DNA of 64,000 nucleotides from positions 744,001 to 808,000 of the forward strand of contig JAGKQI010000086.1 in the NCBI GenBank assembly GCA_018806915.1, read 5' to 3'. Below the pieces are notes generated by a model. The model was given only the letters and a program-made list of their open reading frames with translations. It did no database searches and was not told the DNA's origin. This stretch comes from Phytophthora colocasiae (taxonomy: Eukaryota > Oomycota > Peronosporomycetes > Peronosporales > Peronosporaceae). The position numbers and the translations under genes are program-made. This document shows positions 46,024-56,468 of the stretch, in pieces; the first letter of the stretch is position 1; each line of letters begins with the position of its first letter.

Positions 46024-47637
46024 TCATGTCAGCTTGTCGCCCTTGTCAGCAGCAGGCCCTGCCTGCTCGCTATCATCTCTCATGTCTGTGCCCGGCACAG
46101 ACATCGTGCGCTCGTTCCTGCTCGAACGAGACGTCGCACGCGTCACCGCAACTGATAGTGTGCTGCTATCAGTTGCATTCTGCGGTTGTTCGGACGCAAC
46201 CGTAGATCCTCCCCCACTTAAGGAGGAAGCTACCCCGCCGAGCATGCTCGGCAATCGTGGATGCCTCATGGCGTTCACGTAGAACGGTGTATGCCCTGTC
46301 GAGGCATGCACCGAGTTGTTGATGGCAAACTCTGCCATCGGCAAGCACTCGCTCCAATGCGGGAACGAGTGAGCGTAGCTCTTCAACGTGTCACCCAGTA
46401 CACGGTTGACACGTTCGGTCTGTCCGTCCGTCTGCGGATGATCCGCAGTCGACATTGATAACTGTGAACCAAGAAGTGTAACACTTCTTACCAGAACCGC
46501 GCTGTGAAGCGTGGATCACGGTCCGACACAATGTCGAGCGGCATGCCATGGTGTTTGAACACCATGTCAACAAACAGTCGCGCAGTCTGCGCGGCTGTAA
46601 CAGTTGCCGGGACGGCAGCAAGATGGACCATCTTGCTGAAACGGTCCACAAAGACAACGATGCCCGTCCTCCGCTTGCTGTCAGGCGGAAGACCGAAGAC
46701 AAAGTCCGTGGACATGGACTGCCAACACTCCGATGGAGTCTGTAGTGATTGAAGCGGAGCCTGCGAGAACTGCGCAGGCTTCACGCGTTGACAAACCTCG
46801 CAAGCACGTACGTACTTGCGCACCCACTTGTACTGGTGGTGCCAGTAGAAGTCACGCGTGAGAAGAGTGTATGTCTTCTCACGACCCGGATGCCCTGCCG
46901 TGGGGGCATCGTGATACTCGAACATGATCCTCAACCGGAGGTCATGATCATTCGGAACGACAATGCGATCCGCATTGTCGTCTACTGCACTGTACAACAG
47001 TAGGCCTTCGTGTACACGATAGTGGTGTACACGAGCTCGAAGATGAGGGGTTAGCTTCCGACGTGCCACGTCGGAAGGTGCTGCAACTCCAGCACCCCTT
47101 CGCGTCTGCATCCCTTGCATACGCGTTCTTCACGTCGTCAATCAACGTTGACGACGGCACACTTGTCATCACGACGCCAACAGCGTTGGCGTCGACCGTC
47201 TCCGCATAGTCAGGTCGACGCGATAACGCGTCGGCCACTACATTGAGTCTTCCGGGTTTGTACTCTACCCGGAAGTTGTACTCCGCGAAGAAGGACAGCC
47301 ATCTCGCCATACGTTGCGAGATGTGCGGCGACTTAATCGCCGTACGCAATGATCGCGTGGTCTGTATAGACTACGAACGGTCTACTCCCAAGTAGATACA
47401 CTCGGAACTTTGCGAGCGCATACTTCATGGCAAGGAGCTCCTTGTCATGTACGGGATAATTACGCTCAGCTGGCTTCAGCTGACGCGATTGATAGTAGAC
47501 TACACGATCACGCCCTTCGTGATCGTGTTGCATCAATGCACATCCGATTGAAAAGTCGGATGCATCGCGCACTACGTGGAATGGACGATCTTGGTCCGCC
47601 ACGGCCAAGATCGGCGCTTCAGTCTAGCCCTGCTTGA
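46024..47637 (-). pseudogene. C1 RNase H and integrase, broken
   Basis: RNase H (FHVVRDASDFSIGCALMQ, 47333-47608; FFAEYNFRVEYKPG, 46948-47349), integrase zinc-binding (HDAPTAGHPGREKTY, CEVCQRVKP) and core (TDFVFGLPPDSKRR, SDRDPRF at 46488-47120; QTERVNRVLGD at 46024-46455). Breaks shared with C2: TAG before RNase H, a shift at YTDHA, and an insertion after RFW that contains GAAGTGTTACACTTC. Confidence 0.87.
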
Positions 47638-48454
47638 CTGCACCGAATGCGTCCTCGCACTCGGTCGTCCAAATCCACTCAGCTTCTTTCTTAAGAAGCT
47701 GTGACAACGGGCGAATCTTGCCCGCATAGTTGTCCACGTACTTGCACAAGTACGTAAGGAACTGCCTCAGTCCCTTCACATTGGATGGCGTGGGCCATTC
47801 ATTGATCACTTTGACCTTCTCTGGGTCAGGGCGCACGCCGTCTTTCCCCACGAGACACCCCAGCACGGGTATCTCGCTCGCCCCGAAGATACACTTCTTC
47901 AGGTTCGCATAGAGCTTATGTTTCCTCATAATCTCTAGCAGCTTCCGGAGATGCACCTTGTGCATCTCAATGTCCGTCTTCCCGTTCACAGCCCGGCTGT
48001 GGACGAACACGTCGTCGAAGTAACTCGGTGCGAAGTCGCGCACCGAGCGCAATAGATGTGTCACGCATCTATTGAACGTCGCAGGGGCGTTCTTAAACCC
48101 CTGTGGCATGATGAGCCACTCCCAAAGCATACCGCTTGGAGTGCTTACCGCAGTGAGAGGGATGTTCCTCTCACGCATGAGGATCTGATAGAATCCATCA
48201 TGCAGATCTAAAGCACTGAAGATAGTGCTCAAGGCCATCGAATCGATGATAATATCTTTTCGCGGTATCGGCGTCTGCGCCGGTATCGTCGTATCGTTCA
48301 ACTTATTGTACGCATGAACGATGCGCCAGCCGCCCTGTGGTTTCTTCACACAGAATGTTGGGGCACTGTGCGGGGACTTTGATTCCCGCACTTGACCTCC
48401 AAGACGACGACTTTCAAAGAAGTCGTCGATCGCTTGCACTTGTTTACGCGGCAA
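47624..48454 (-). pseudogene. C1 reverse transcriptase, 5'-truncated
   Basis: RT from RKQVQAIDDFFESRR to FGAVKQG with SYFDDVFVHS intact. Upstream RT codons, protease and gag are missing: at 48454 the sequence switches to an inverted family A fragment. It ends in the TAG that C2 also has. Confidence 0.9.
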
Positions 48455-48849
48455 TCGTCTGCGACCGAGTCTTCCGTGACGTCGAGTGCCGACGCACAGG
48501 AGGGCTGTGGGAAGCTATACACTCTGGTTGATGGAGTGGACGGCAGTGCCGAAGGCAGGGTCCTGCTGGACGAGCTGCCGAGTGTTGACAAACTCCTTGA
48601 GCTAGAGGAGATGTCGTTCGCCGACTTTGGTGATTCCTTAAAGGCTGGCGAACTCGGCGAGGTGGTCATCGTTCGACCTGAAGAGGAGTTAAACTCATCG
48701 TCCGTCGTGGACGAGTCCGTCTTGGCCAGGGTCAAGAAGGCGTTGAGCGCCAGGAGTGGATCGGAGATCCTCAAGAATCCATTGGATCCCTTCGACTCCT
48801 TGCTGAAGGAATATGGAGACGTTGTCTCGAATAAACCATCGAGTGGCCT
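48455..48849 (+). pseudogene. A4: family A protease linker to RT N-terminus
   Basis: Plus-strand A fragment ([22 protein letters not shown] to NPLDPFDSLLKEYGDVVS), ending in CGAGTGGCCT where the C2 LTR starts. It shares the variant GGGAAGCTATACAC with A3, and its left edge (CGTCTGCG) matches the internal junction of A3, so A4 and A3 appear to come from the same tandemly duplicated A copy. Confidence 0.85.
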
Positions 48850-49309
48850 TGTAACGGGGTTACACGTACAAGTGGTAATACCACTTGTAACTCTAACAGT
48901 TAGGATAACTGTTAGAGGTTGGAAATGGGCCTCAGACCTTGGTGTGCTGTACACACCAATGGATACATGGGCGAACCACATTATTGGGTGGTTCGTGTGC
49001 ATTTGTGCATATTATTGGTAGAAAGTAACGGGTTTCTACCAATCACTGAGCAGAGTTTCTGCCAACCACACGTTGGCAGACCCTTTAGAAATAGATAACA
49101 AACAGTTTTAGGAGGTCCATAATTGGCTTATGCCAAATTCAATAACAGTTCTCATTTTACGGTATTTTGCAGTTTAATTTAGTTATATTTGATTTAATTA
49201 TACTTATTTAAATAAGTATACTTAAATTAAGTCTATTCTAATTGCACGCTTCCTCATACACGTAAGCGCACGTGTACGCCATCTAATAGGTCTAGGTAGA
49301 CCCATTACA
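48850..49309 (+). repeat. C2 5' LTR
   Basis: 460 bp, TGTAACGGGGTTACA at the start, ATTACA at the end. Hairpins follow each other: ACAAGTGGTA/TACCACTTGT, CTAACAGTTA/TAACTGTTAG, CGAACCAC/GTGGTTCG, an 11-bp stem at 49014-49043, TCTGCCAA/TTGGCAGA, ACTTATTTAAATAAGT, GGTCTA/TAGACC. Confidence 0.95.
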
Positions 49310-49311
49310 CC

Positions 49312-49329
49312 TGGTAGCACTTTGTAGTC
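49312..49329 (+). other. C2 primer binding site
   Basis: TGGTAGCACTTTGTAGTC, two bases after the LTR; the A/B site with one added T. Confidence 0.72.
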
Positions 49330-49395
49330 CGTCCCACGACCGACTGCTGTTCGTTCGTATGGAGTCATACGAACGCGGTAGAGAACTCCCAATGG

Positions 49396-50340
49396 ATGAG
49401 GGATCCGCTGGGACCTCACATGTCCGTGACGCGCACGGACTGTGCCCACCTGTCAGATCCAGAGTGGGAAGCTCTCCAAAGACTTTCACAAGTCATTGGA
49501 GAGGCAGCGGTAGCGACGATGCTTCGTACGCTATCGCCGACAGAGCAACACGGTGTTGATCTGGGGTACATTGTTAAGGAGCAACGAGATGTTGCTGCCT
49601 CGGTGGCTTCCCCGAAGCCACGCGTGGAGTCATTGAAACTCCACGTGAGTACCTACACGGGGAAGGAGGACGAGACCCTCCTTCGGTGGCTTGTCGAACT
49701 CGACACAGCCGTTGCGGCTCGACGTATCGTCGATCCGATGTCGAAGGTCGCGTTTGCCATGTCATGTCTTGGCGGACGTGCGAGGAGTTGGGCCTATGGG
49801 CGCCGACTCTCGGATCCTACGTGCTTCGGCACGTACGAGGCGTTCAAAGAGGAGCTCAAGCTTGCGTTTGAGCCCCCGAAGAACGAGTTCAGATCGAGAG
49901 CGGAGTTCCTCGATCTGCAGCAGGGCAAGGATGATGTTCATACCTTTGCCCAGCGTGCTCGATACTTGGTATCGAACATAGTGGCCAACCCGATCGACGA
50001 GGCGACCAAGGTCGTCACGTTCATGAAGGGACTAAGAGATGGTCCCGTCAAAACATACCTCTTCCGAGAGTATCCGAATACTCTCAAGGAAGCGATCAGC
50101 CTTGCGATGCAAGAGGAGTTTAGCTGGCGTCAAGCTAAACTCCATGCGACCGCGCCGAAGCCGGCGCGTCCTGTTGTGAAGACGGGAGGTACGGAACCTA
50201 TGGACCTCTCGAGTGCTACGACTGCTGGTCAACAGCAGCGTAGGAATAGCAAGGTTCGATGTTACAAGTGTGGTAACATCGGTCACTACGCAGTGAGTGC
50301 ACAGCGGGCGGGCGTTCAAAAAAACGCCAAGGACCAGTAG
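49396..50340 (+). CDS. gag: C2 Gag
   Basis: 314 residues from the ATG at 49396; a Met at 49420 (MSVTRTDCAHLSDPEW) fits the A and B starts equally well. Capsid region: LLRWLVELDTAVAAR, FLDLQQGKDDVHTFAQRAR. The knuckle is incomplete, CYKCGNIGHYAVSA: the last Cys is Ala, probably from paired indels. It ends in UAG inside the frameshift hairpin. Confidence 0.85.
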   Translation: MRDPLGPHMSVTRTDCAHLSDPEWEALQRLSQVIGEAAVATMLRTLSPTEQHGVDLGYIVKEQRDVAASVASPKPRVESLKLHVSTYTGKEDETLLRWLVELDTAVAARRIVDPMSKVAFAMSCLGGRARSWAYGRRLSDPTCFGTYEAFKEELKLAFEPPKNEFRSRAEFLDLQQGKDDVHTFAQRARYLVSNIVANPIDEATKVVTFMKGLRDGPVKTYLFREYPNTLKEAISLAMQEEFSWRQAKLHATAPKPARPVVKTGGTEPMDLSSATTAGQQQRRNSKVRCYKCGNIGHYAVSAQRAGVQKNAKDQ

Positions 50341-50360
50341 GCGCGGGGCGTCCTACTGGT
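50319..50360 (+). promoter_or_regulatory. C2 gag-pol -1 frameshift signal
   Basis: A AAA AAC (50319-50325) in the gag frame, a 7-nt spacer, 9-bp stem ACCAGTAGG (50333-50341) with CCTACTGGT (50352-50360), 10-nt loop; gag UAG at 50338-50340. The -1 frame (PVGAGRPTGDAVSR) leads straight into protease. Confidence 0.87.
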
Positions 50361-51700
50361 GATGCAGTCTCGCGTGTCGAGCTTGGACACGCGACAATGA
50401 GGACTGCTGCCCCCAGCGAGAAAGCTTCTCGCTGTAAGCTGCAAGATGACAAGCCAAACCTTGTCATCCTGAACGTGATGTCGAAGAGAGTTAACTCTCT
50501 TCGTGCCCTAGTGGACTCGGGCGCGTCGAACAACTTTGTTCGACAGGGAAGTCTTCGAAGGTTTGACTTCGAAGAGGCCAACACGCCTCGCAGCGTGTTG
50601 GAGGTGCGGTAGGCAACAGGTGCCACCGTGAGGACTGAGAAGCGCGTAGTCCATGTGCGCTTCTCTTACAAACGAAGGACGTTACTGGGAGAAGCGTACG
50701 CTCGTACGCTTCAACAACGCATGCGCGACAGAGAGCGATGGCCCTGTCAGTGCTGCACATGCACCAGGCGGTGCATGTGTTTCCCCAGTTAAGGCAGCAG
50801 CGTTCGCCGCTGCCTCCGATCGCCGCCGGCGACCGCCAGCGACTCAGGGAGTCGTTGGGAGAAAATGTGTGTCGACTCAGAAATCTGAGCCGAAGAGTCG
50901 CGGTCACATGAGTGATGGTCAGGTGAATCGCATTCACCTGAGAGAAGGTAAAATACCGGTATTACCGGTATCCTTGGAGGTACTTCAAGGGTCGCGCCGA
51001 CGACGTCGCGTCAACTCTGGGAGTTGACGAAACAAATAATATTCGGGGAACCGAAAGGCGTGCGTCAGCTCTGGGAGCTGATGCCACTGGCGCATCGCTG
51101 CTAGTTCTGGGAACTAGCGATCGTGCATCAGCTCCGGGAGCTGATGATGCGTGTACAAGCGAACGTTCGCTAGCGCAGGAAGCTAGCGAGAGCACGTCGA
51201 CTCCGGGAGTCGACGATGCGGTTGCTTTATCCGCTCCGGGAGCGGATGGAGGCGCAGCGGTTCAGGAAACCGACTGCGCGGCAGGAGGAGCTGGCGGTTG
51301 CAAACGCCCAGCACCCGAACAACCTGCGTGCTCACGTGCAGCAGCGCTGCACGCGATGAGCGGCACTCAAGCCGGGCTTGATAGTGCGAGTCAGCGGAAG
51401 GAATCCGCTGACGATTGCGATAACGTCCCGTCCAAGGTGCGATGCCTTGGACGTGGAGCACCTGGAGCCGGGCTCCACGGTAGACCTTCGCGGCGCAAGC
51501 TCAGGGAGCTGCGCGAGTCTCAGTCCGGGACTGAGACGGGTGTATCTGCAGTGCAGACACCGAGTGTCGAGACGTTGAACGTCTTGACACGTACTGGTAC
51601 TGGACTACAGTACCAGAGGATGCGGTTGGAGAATCCGCCGACGAGTGCGTCGGCGTTGACCGCATTTCCAACGATGAGTTGGTAGCGCTTCGCACGAGAC
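50325..51700 (+). pseudogene. C2 protease and linker
   Basis: Protease motif ALVDSGASNNFVRQ (about 50505-50545) in the -1 frame; TAG at 50610-50612 follows LEVR, where A has RLATG. After that the reading shifts frame several times; pieces of the linker can be read to RT at 51701. The linker includes a chain of palindromes described separately. Confidence 0.8.
51008..51275 (+). repeat. chain of CTCYGGGAG-centred palindromes in the C2 linker
   Basis: Perfect palindromes around YGG: GTCAACTC/GAGTTGAC (51010-51028), TCAGCTC/GAGCTGA (51065-51081), CTAGTTC/GAACTAG (51101-51117), CATCAGCTC/GAGCTGATG (51126-51146), CGTCGACTC/GAGTCGACG (51195-51215), ATCCGCTC/GAGCGGAT (51229-51247). Arms differ, the centre stays. 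Both strands encode SAPGAD/STPGVD-type hexapeptides. Confidence 0.9.
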
Positions 51701-52849
51701 TTGTACGATGGACGCATCGAACAAATTTGCATTCGCTCGGATATCGAGAGAGTGGAGCGCGAGGCCGAAGAGCTGAAGCAGCTCGTAGTCGATGGGATCA
51801 CTGAGGGTGATGACTCCCTCAGTGCGAAGACTAAGAAGCAGCGCTTCGAAGAGCAGAGTTGGGACTCGTTGAGGTCGAGTCCCTACTACGAAGTTCTGCG
51901 GGAGTACAAGGATGTACTCCCGGACGAGGTTCCTTCGGAGCTTCCGAAGGATAAGGGCGTACAGCACGAGATTGATCTCGTGCCGGGCACGAAGTACTGT
52001 GTTGCACGGCAGTGGCCACTGCCGCGTGAACAAGTGCAAGCGATCGACGACTTCTTTGAAAGTCGTCGTCTTGCAGGTCAAGTGCGGGAATCAAAGTCCC
52101 CGCACAGTGCTCCAACGTTCTGTGTTAAGAAACCACAGGGCGGCTGGCGCATCGTTCATGCGTATAACAAGCTGAACGATGCGACGATACCGGCGCAGAC
52201 GCCGATACCGCGAAAAGATATTATCATCGATTCGATGGCCTTGAGCACTATCTTCAGTGCTTTAGATCTGCATGATGGATTCTATCAGATCCTCATGCGT
52301 GAGAGGAACATCCCTCTCACTGCGGTAAGCACTCCAAGCGGTATGCTTTGGGAGTGGCTCATCATGCCACAGGGGTTTAAGAACGCCCCTGCGACGTTCA
52401 ATAGATGCGTGACACATCTATTGCGCTCGGTGCGCGACTTCGCACCGAGTTACTTCGACGACGTGTTCGTCCACAGCCGGGCTGTGAACGGGAAGACGGA
52501 CATTGAGATGCACAAGGTGCATCTCCGGAAGCTGCTAGAGATTATGAGGAAACATAAGCTCTATGCGAACCTGAAGAAGTGTATCTTCGGGGCGAGCGAG
52601 ATACCCGTGCTGGGGTGTCTCGTGGGGAAAGACGGCGTGCGCCCTGACCCAGAGAAGGTCAGGTGATCAATGAATGGCCCACGCCATCCAATGTGAAGGG
52701 ACTGAGGCAGTTCCTTACGTACTTGTGCAAGTACGTGGACAACTATGCGGGCAAGATTCGCCTGTTGTCACAGCTTCTTAAGAAAGAAGCTGAGTGGATT
52801 TGGACGACCGAGTGCGAGGACGCATTCGGTGCAGTCAAGCAGGGCTAGA
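51701..52849 (+). pseudogene. C2 reverse transcriptase
   Basis: RT from SPYYEVLREYKDVLPDEVP through the primer-template region (ARQWPLPREQVQAIDDFF, SPHSAPTFCVKKPQGGWR) to SYFDDVFVHSRAVNG near 52450; a 1-base loss at about 52660 (EKVR) shifts the thumb region to 52663-52848. The TAG after FGAVKQG is shared with C1. Confidence 0.88.
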
Positions 52850-54400
52850 CTGAAGCGCCGATCTTGGCCGTGGCGGACCAAGATCGTCCATTCCACGTAG
52901 TGCGCGATGCATCCGACTTTTCAATCGGATGTGCATTGATGCAACACGATCACGAAGGGCGTGATCGTGTAGTCTACTATCAATCGCGTCAGCTGAAGCC
53001 AGCTGAGCGTAATTATCCCGTACATGACAAGGAGCTCCTTGCCATGAAGTATGCGCTCGCAAAGTTCCGAGTGTATCTACTTGGGAGTAGACCGTTCGTA
53101 GTCTATACAGACCACGCGATCATTGCGTACGGCGATTAAGTCGCCGCACATCTCGCAACGTATGGCGAGATGGTTGTCCTTCTTCGCGGAGTACAACTTC
53201 CGGGTAGAGTACAAACCCGGAAGACTCAATGTAGTGGCCGACGCGTTATCGCGTCGACCTGACTATGCGGAGACGGTCGACGCCAACGCTGTTGGCGTCG
53301 TGATGACAAGTGTGCCGTCGTCAACGTTGATTGACGACGTGAAGAACGCGTATGCAAGGGATGCAGACGCGAAGGGGGTGCTGGAGTTGCAGCACCTTCC
53401 GACGTGGCACGTCGGAAGCTAACCCCTCATCTTCGAGCTCGTGTACACCACTATCGTGTACACGAAGGCCTACTGTTGTACAGTGCAGTAGACGACAATG
53501 CGGATCGCATTGTCGTTCCGAATGACCGCGACCTCCGGTTGAGGATCATGTTCGAGTATCACGATGCCCCCACGGCAGGGCATCCGGGTCGTGAAGACAT
53601 ACACTCTTCACGCGTGACTTCTACTGGCACCACCAGTACAAGTGGGTGCGCAAGTACGTACGTGCTTGCGAGGTTTGTCAACGCGTGAAGCCTGCGCAGT
53701 TCTCGCAGGCTCCTCTTCAATCACTACAGACTCCATCGGAGTGTTGGCAGTCCATGTCCACGGACTTTGTCTTCGGTCTTCCGCCTGACAGCAAGCGGAG
53801 GACGGGCATCGTTGTCTTTGTGGACCGTTTCAGCAAGATGGTCCATCTTGCTGCCGTCCCGGCAACTGTTACAGCCGCGCAGACTGCGCGACTGTTTGTT
53901 GACATGGTGTTCAAACACCATGGCATGCCGCTCGACATTGTGTCGGACCGTGATCCACGCTTCACAGCGCGGTTCTGGTAAGAAGTGTTACACTTCTTGG
54001 TTCACAGTTATCAATGTCGACTGCGGATCATCCGCAGACGGATTTCGGACAGACCGAACGTGTCAAACCGTGTACTGGGTGACACGTTGAAGAGCTACGC
54101 TCACTCGTTCCCGCATTGGAGCGAGTGCTTGCCGATGGCAGAGTTTGCCATCAACAACTCGGTGCATCCTCGACAGGGCATACACCGTTCTACGTGAACG
54201 CCATGAGGCATTCACGATTGCCGAGCATGCTCGGCGGGGTAGCTTCCTCCTTAAGTGGGGAGGATCTACGGTTGCGTCCGAACAATCGCAGAATGCAACT
54301 GATAGCAGCACACTATCAGTTGCGGTGATTGCGTCACGACGTCTCGTTCGAGCAGGAACGAGCGCACGATGTCTGTGCCGGGCACAGACATGAGAGATGA
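52850..54400 (+). pseudogene. C2 RNase H and integrase, broken
   Basis: RNase H at 52864-53139 and 53123-53422, zinc-binding region (HDAPTAGHPGRED) 53404-53688, catalytic core 53646-53981 (TDFVFGLPPDSKRR, SDRDPRFTARFW). The break after RFW at 53981 and the shift at 53130 are the same as in C1. Beyond 53985 only out-of-frame pieces of the DHPQTDGQTERVN region remain, with extra indels not in C1. Confidence 0.85.
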
Positions 54401-55294
54401 TAGCGAGCAGGCAGGGCCTGCTGCTGACAAGGGCGACAAGCTGAAAGGATTCAGCTCGGGTGCGCTAGACTTTGTCCAGCGAAGACAAGCCGTCATACGG
54501 TTTGTCCAGGATGCTATCGCAGCTTCTGTCGATCGACAGAAGCTGAACGCTGATAATGTTGGTAGTGGCAACATAAATGAATTCAAAGTGGGTTCATTAG
54601 TTTTGTTAGCTACACAAAACCTGCCTAAACATGCAGTGTCTGACTTTGGAGCAAGAAGGCTTGCTCCAAGATTCATTGGGCCGTTCAAGGTACTTGAACG
54701 GCACGGCAACGCGTACCGGCTGGGCATACTGTCCAGCATGAGGCTCCACCCGACCTTCTACGTCGGGCGATTGAAGCCGTACGTGCAGCACGGACTACCT
54801 AGGGTTGGTAGTCCGACTGAGGAGTGCGAGAGGCCTGGAAGGCCTTATCGAGACCGTCGACACGGTCGATCAACCGGTTCACTCTCGTCCCAAGACCGGA
54901 CGAGAGGTTCGAGGCAGTCTGAGCTGCCTCGCAGACCTCCAGGCACGGAGGACACGAACCTCCTGCTTCAGAGCAGCTATCTCAGCGCTCTGTGTCTGCT
55001 CCAGCGCAGCAACTCGATCGTGCAGGGCACGATCGTCATGGTCATAGCGTTGACCATGCGGAGGGAGTGTTCCCACCCCCTCCGCCGCCGTTGCGCGACG
55101 CGCGTGGAGCGATCCGCCGGATTATGGAGCGGATTGTGGCTCATAAGAGAACGAAATCTCAAGAGGTTCGTTTTCGTATTCGTTGGAGAGGATTTCCTCC
55201 CCATCGAGATACGTGGAAGCCGCGGAACGTCCTGATGGAGGACGTTCCGGAAATGGTGAGGGCGTACGAAGCCCACCATAACTTGCAGGGGTAA
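54369..55294 (+). pseudogene. C2 integrase C-terminus and chromodomain
   Basis: GPF module (RFIGPFKVLERHGNAYRLG) and linker in one frame to about 54940; the chromodomain (RFRIRWRGFPPHRDTWKPRN) is in the frame 54992-55294. A loss of bases near 54945 relative to C1 separates them. Overlaps the antisense ORF from about 54800. Confidence 0.83.
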
Positions 55295-56367
55295 GCCCTG
55301 CACGAGGAGTGCTGCGGTCGGCCACAGCACTCGGAGCTCCGCGTGGCACAATACGACCACGGAGCTCCTTGATGTGATCGGGTACACGTACAAGCGTGTA
55401 CCCCAGGAGATTACTTTCTGAGAGACGTGTTGCCATGGGTTGGCAACACGGGCAGGGTGTGCCAAAGGGAATGGCACATGGGATCCCCGCTTCCATGACT
55501 GATCATGGAGGCGTTCACACTTACCACGTGTAGTGTAAGTGTAGTAGCGATCGCGAGCCGCAGCAACGCGATCGCGATATGCCTTCGGGTCTTTGTTGAA
55601 GTTTTCAACAAAGGCGTTCCACGACTGACAAAGTGCCTGCCACTCTGGCACTTTGCTCTTGCGCGAAGTCTTCTTCGCTGCATAGTACCGGAGCTCATGG
55701 AAGAGCCCGATATAGTAGTCGCGTCTTTGAGTCTCGGACTCAAAGACAATCTCAGCGGCGACGTCGTCGTCGTTGATACTGTTGCATGCGTACAACAGTA
55801 TCGGGTTCGGTGGTGAGCTAGCACCGGACCACTCATGGATCTGTGCCTCAGTAGGCATCCATGGTGCACGCACTGGAGGATCAGTGCGTGGAGCAGTGAG
55901 CGCCCTCAACATGGGGGACGCTTCGTCATCACTGCGCGGACGCTTCGAGCTTGAAGCGTCCAAGACCTCAACACGAGGTCGTCGAGACCCCACGGGTGGG
56001 TTGGACGTGTCTTCAGACGAAGACACGGGAGCGGGAGGCTTGTCATCAAGCTCTCCCTCCTCGACATCGTCATCGTCGTAGTCGACGATGTCTTCGTAGT
56101 CCTCTCCAAAGAGTCGACGATGTCTTCGTAGTCCTCTCCAAAGAGTTCTTTGAAAGGAACAGCAGGGTGTTTGATCCCTGCTAGCGAAGAAGAAGTCTTC
56201 TTCGCTTGCTTCTCCTTGTGGCCAGCATGGTAGTCGGTGACAGAGAGCTTCTCTGTCGAACCGCTGGAAGCAGCAGTGCTAGTAGGCACTGCTGAGGTTG
56301 TTGTTCCTGCTGCAGAAGCAGCAGGAGAGGCTTGCGCGGACGGAGATGTGGGCGTTGGCGAGTCCAT
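54805..56367 (-). pseudogene. C2 antisense ORF
   Basis: Same protein as C1: ATG at 56367 (MDSPTPTSPSAQASPA), KKTSSSLAGIKHPAVPFKELFGEDYED uninterrupted here because A1 is absent. A 32-bp tandem duplication (56081-56144) shifts the frame at the acidic block. From 56026 the middle part is open (SSEDTSNPPVGSRRPRV, DYYIGLFHELRYYAAKK), then the same frame change as in C1 near 55430 leads to the part with GYTLVRVPDHIKELRG. The coiled-coil end is frayed. Confidence 0.75.
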
Positions 56368-56458
56368 TGCGAAATGAACTCGGATTTCTCTTGGGAATTT
56401 GACGATCTTGTCAAGTTCTGTTGATTGACGTATCGAGACCGATACGTCGAATCTTAAC

Positions 56459-56468
56459 GGGGGGATGG
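56459..56468 (+). other. C2 polypurine tract
   Basis: GGGGGGATGG immediately before the 3' LTR; the same G run precedes the C1 3' LTR on the minus strand. Confidence 0.75.

Larger units (their letters stand above)
16338..48454 (-). mobile_element. Ty3/gypsy element C1, 5'-truncated, interrupted by A1
   Basis: Present parts: 3' LTR and start of the antisense ORF (16338-17106), then after the A1 insertion the rest of the antisense ORF and pol from chromodomain back to the RT N-terminus (44341-48454). Protease, gag and 5' LTR are missing; the break at 48454 joins an inverted A fragment. It shares stops and frameshifts with C2. Confidence 0.9.
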
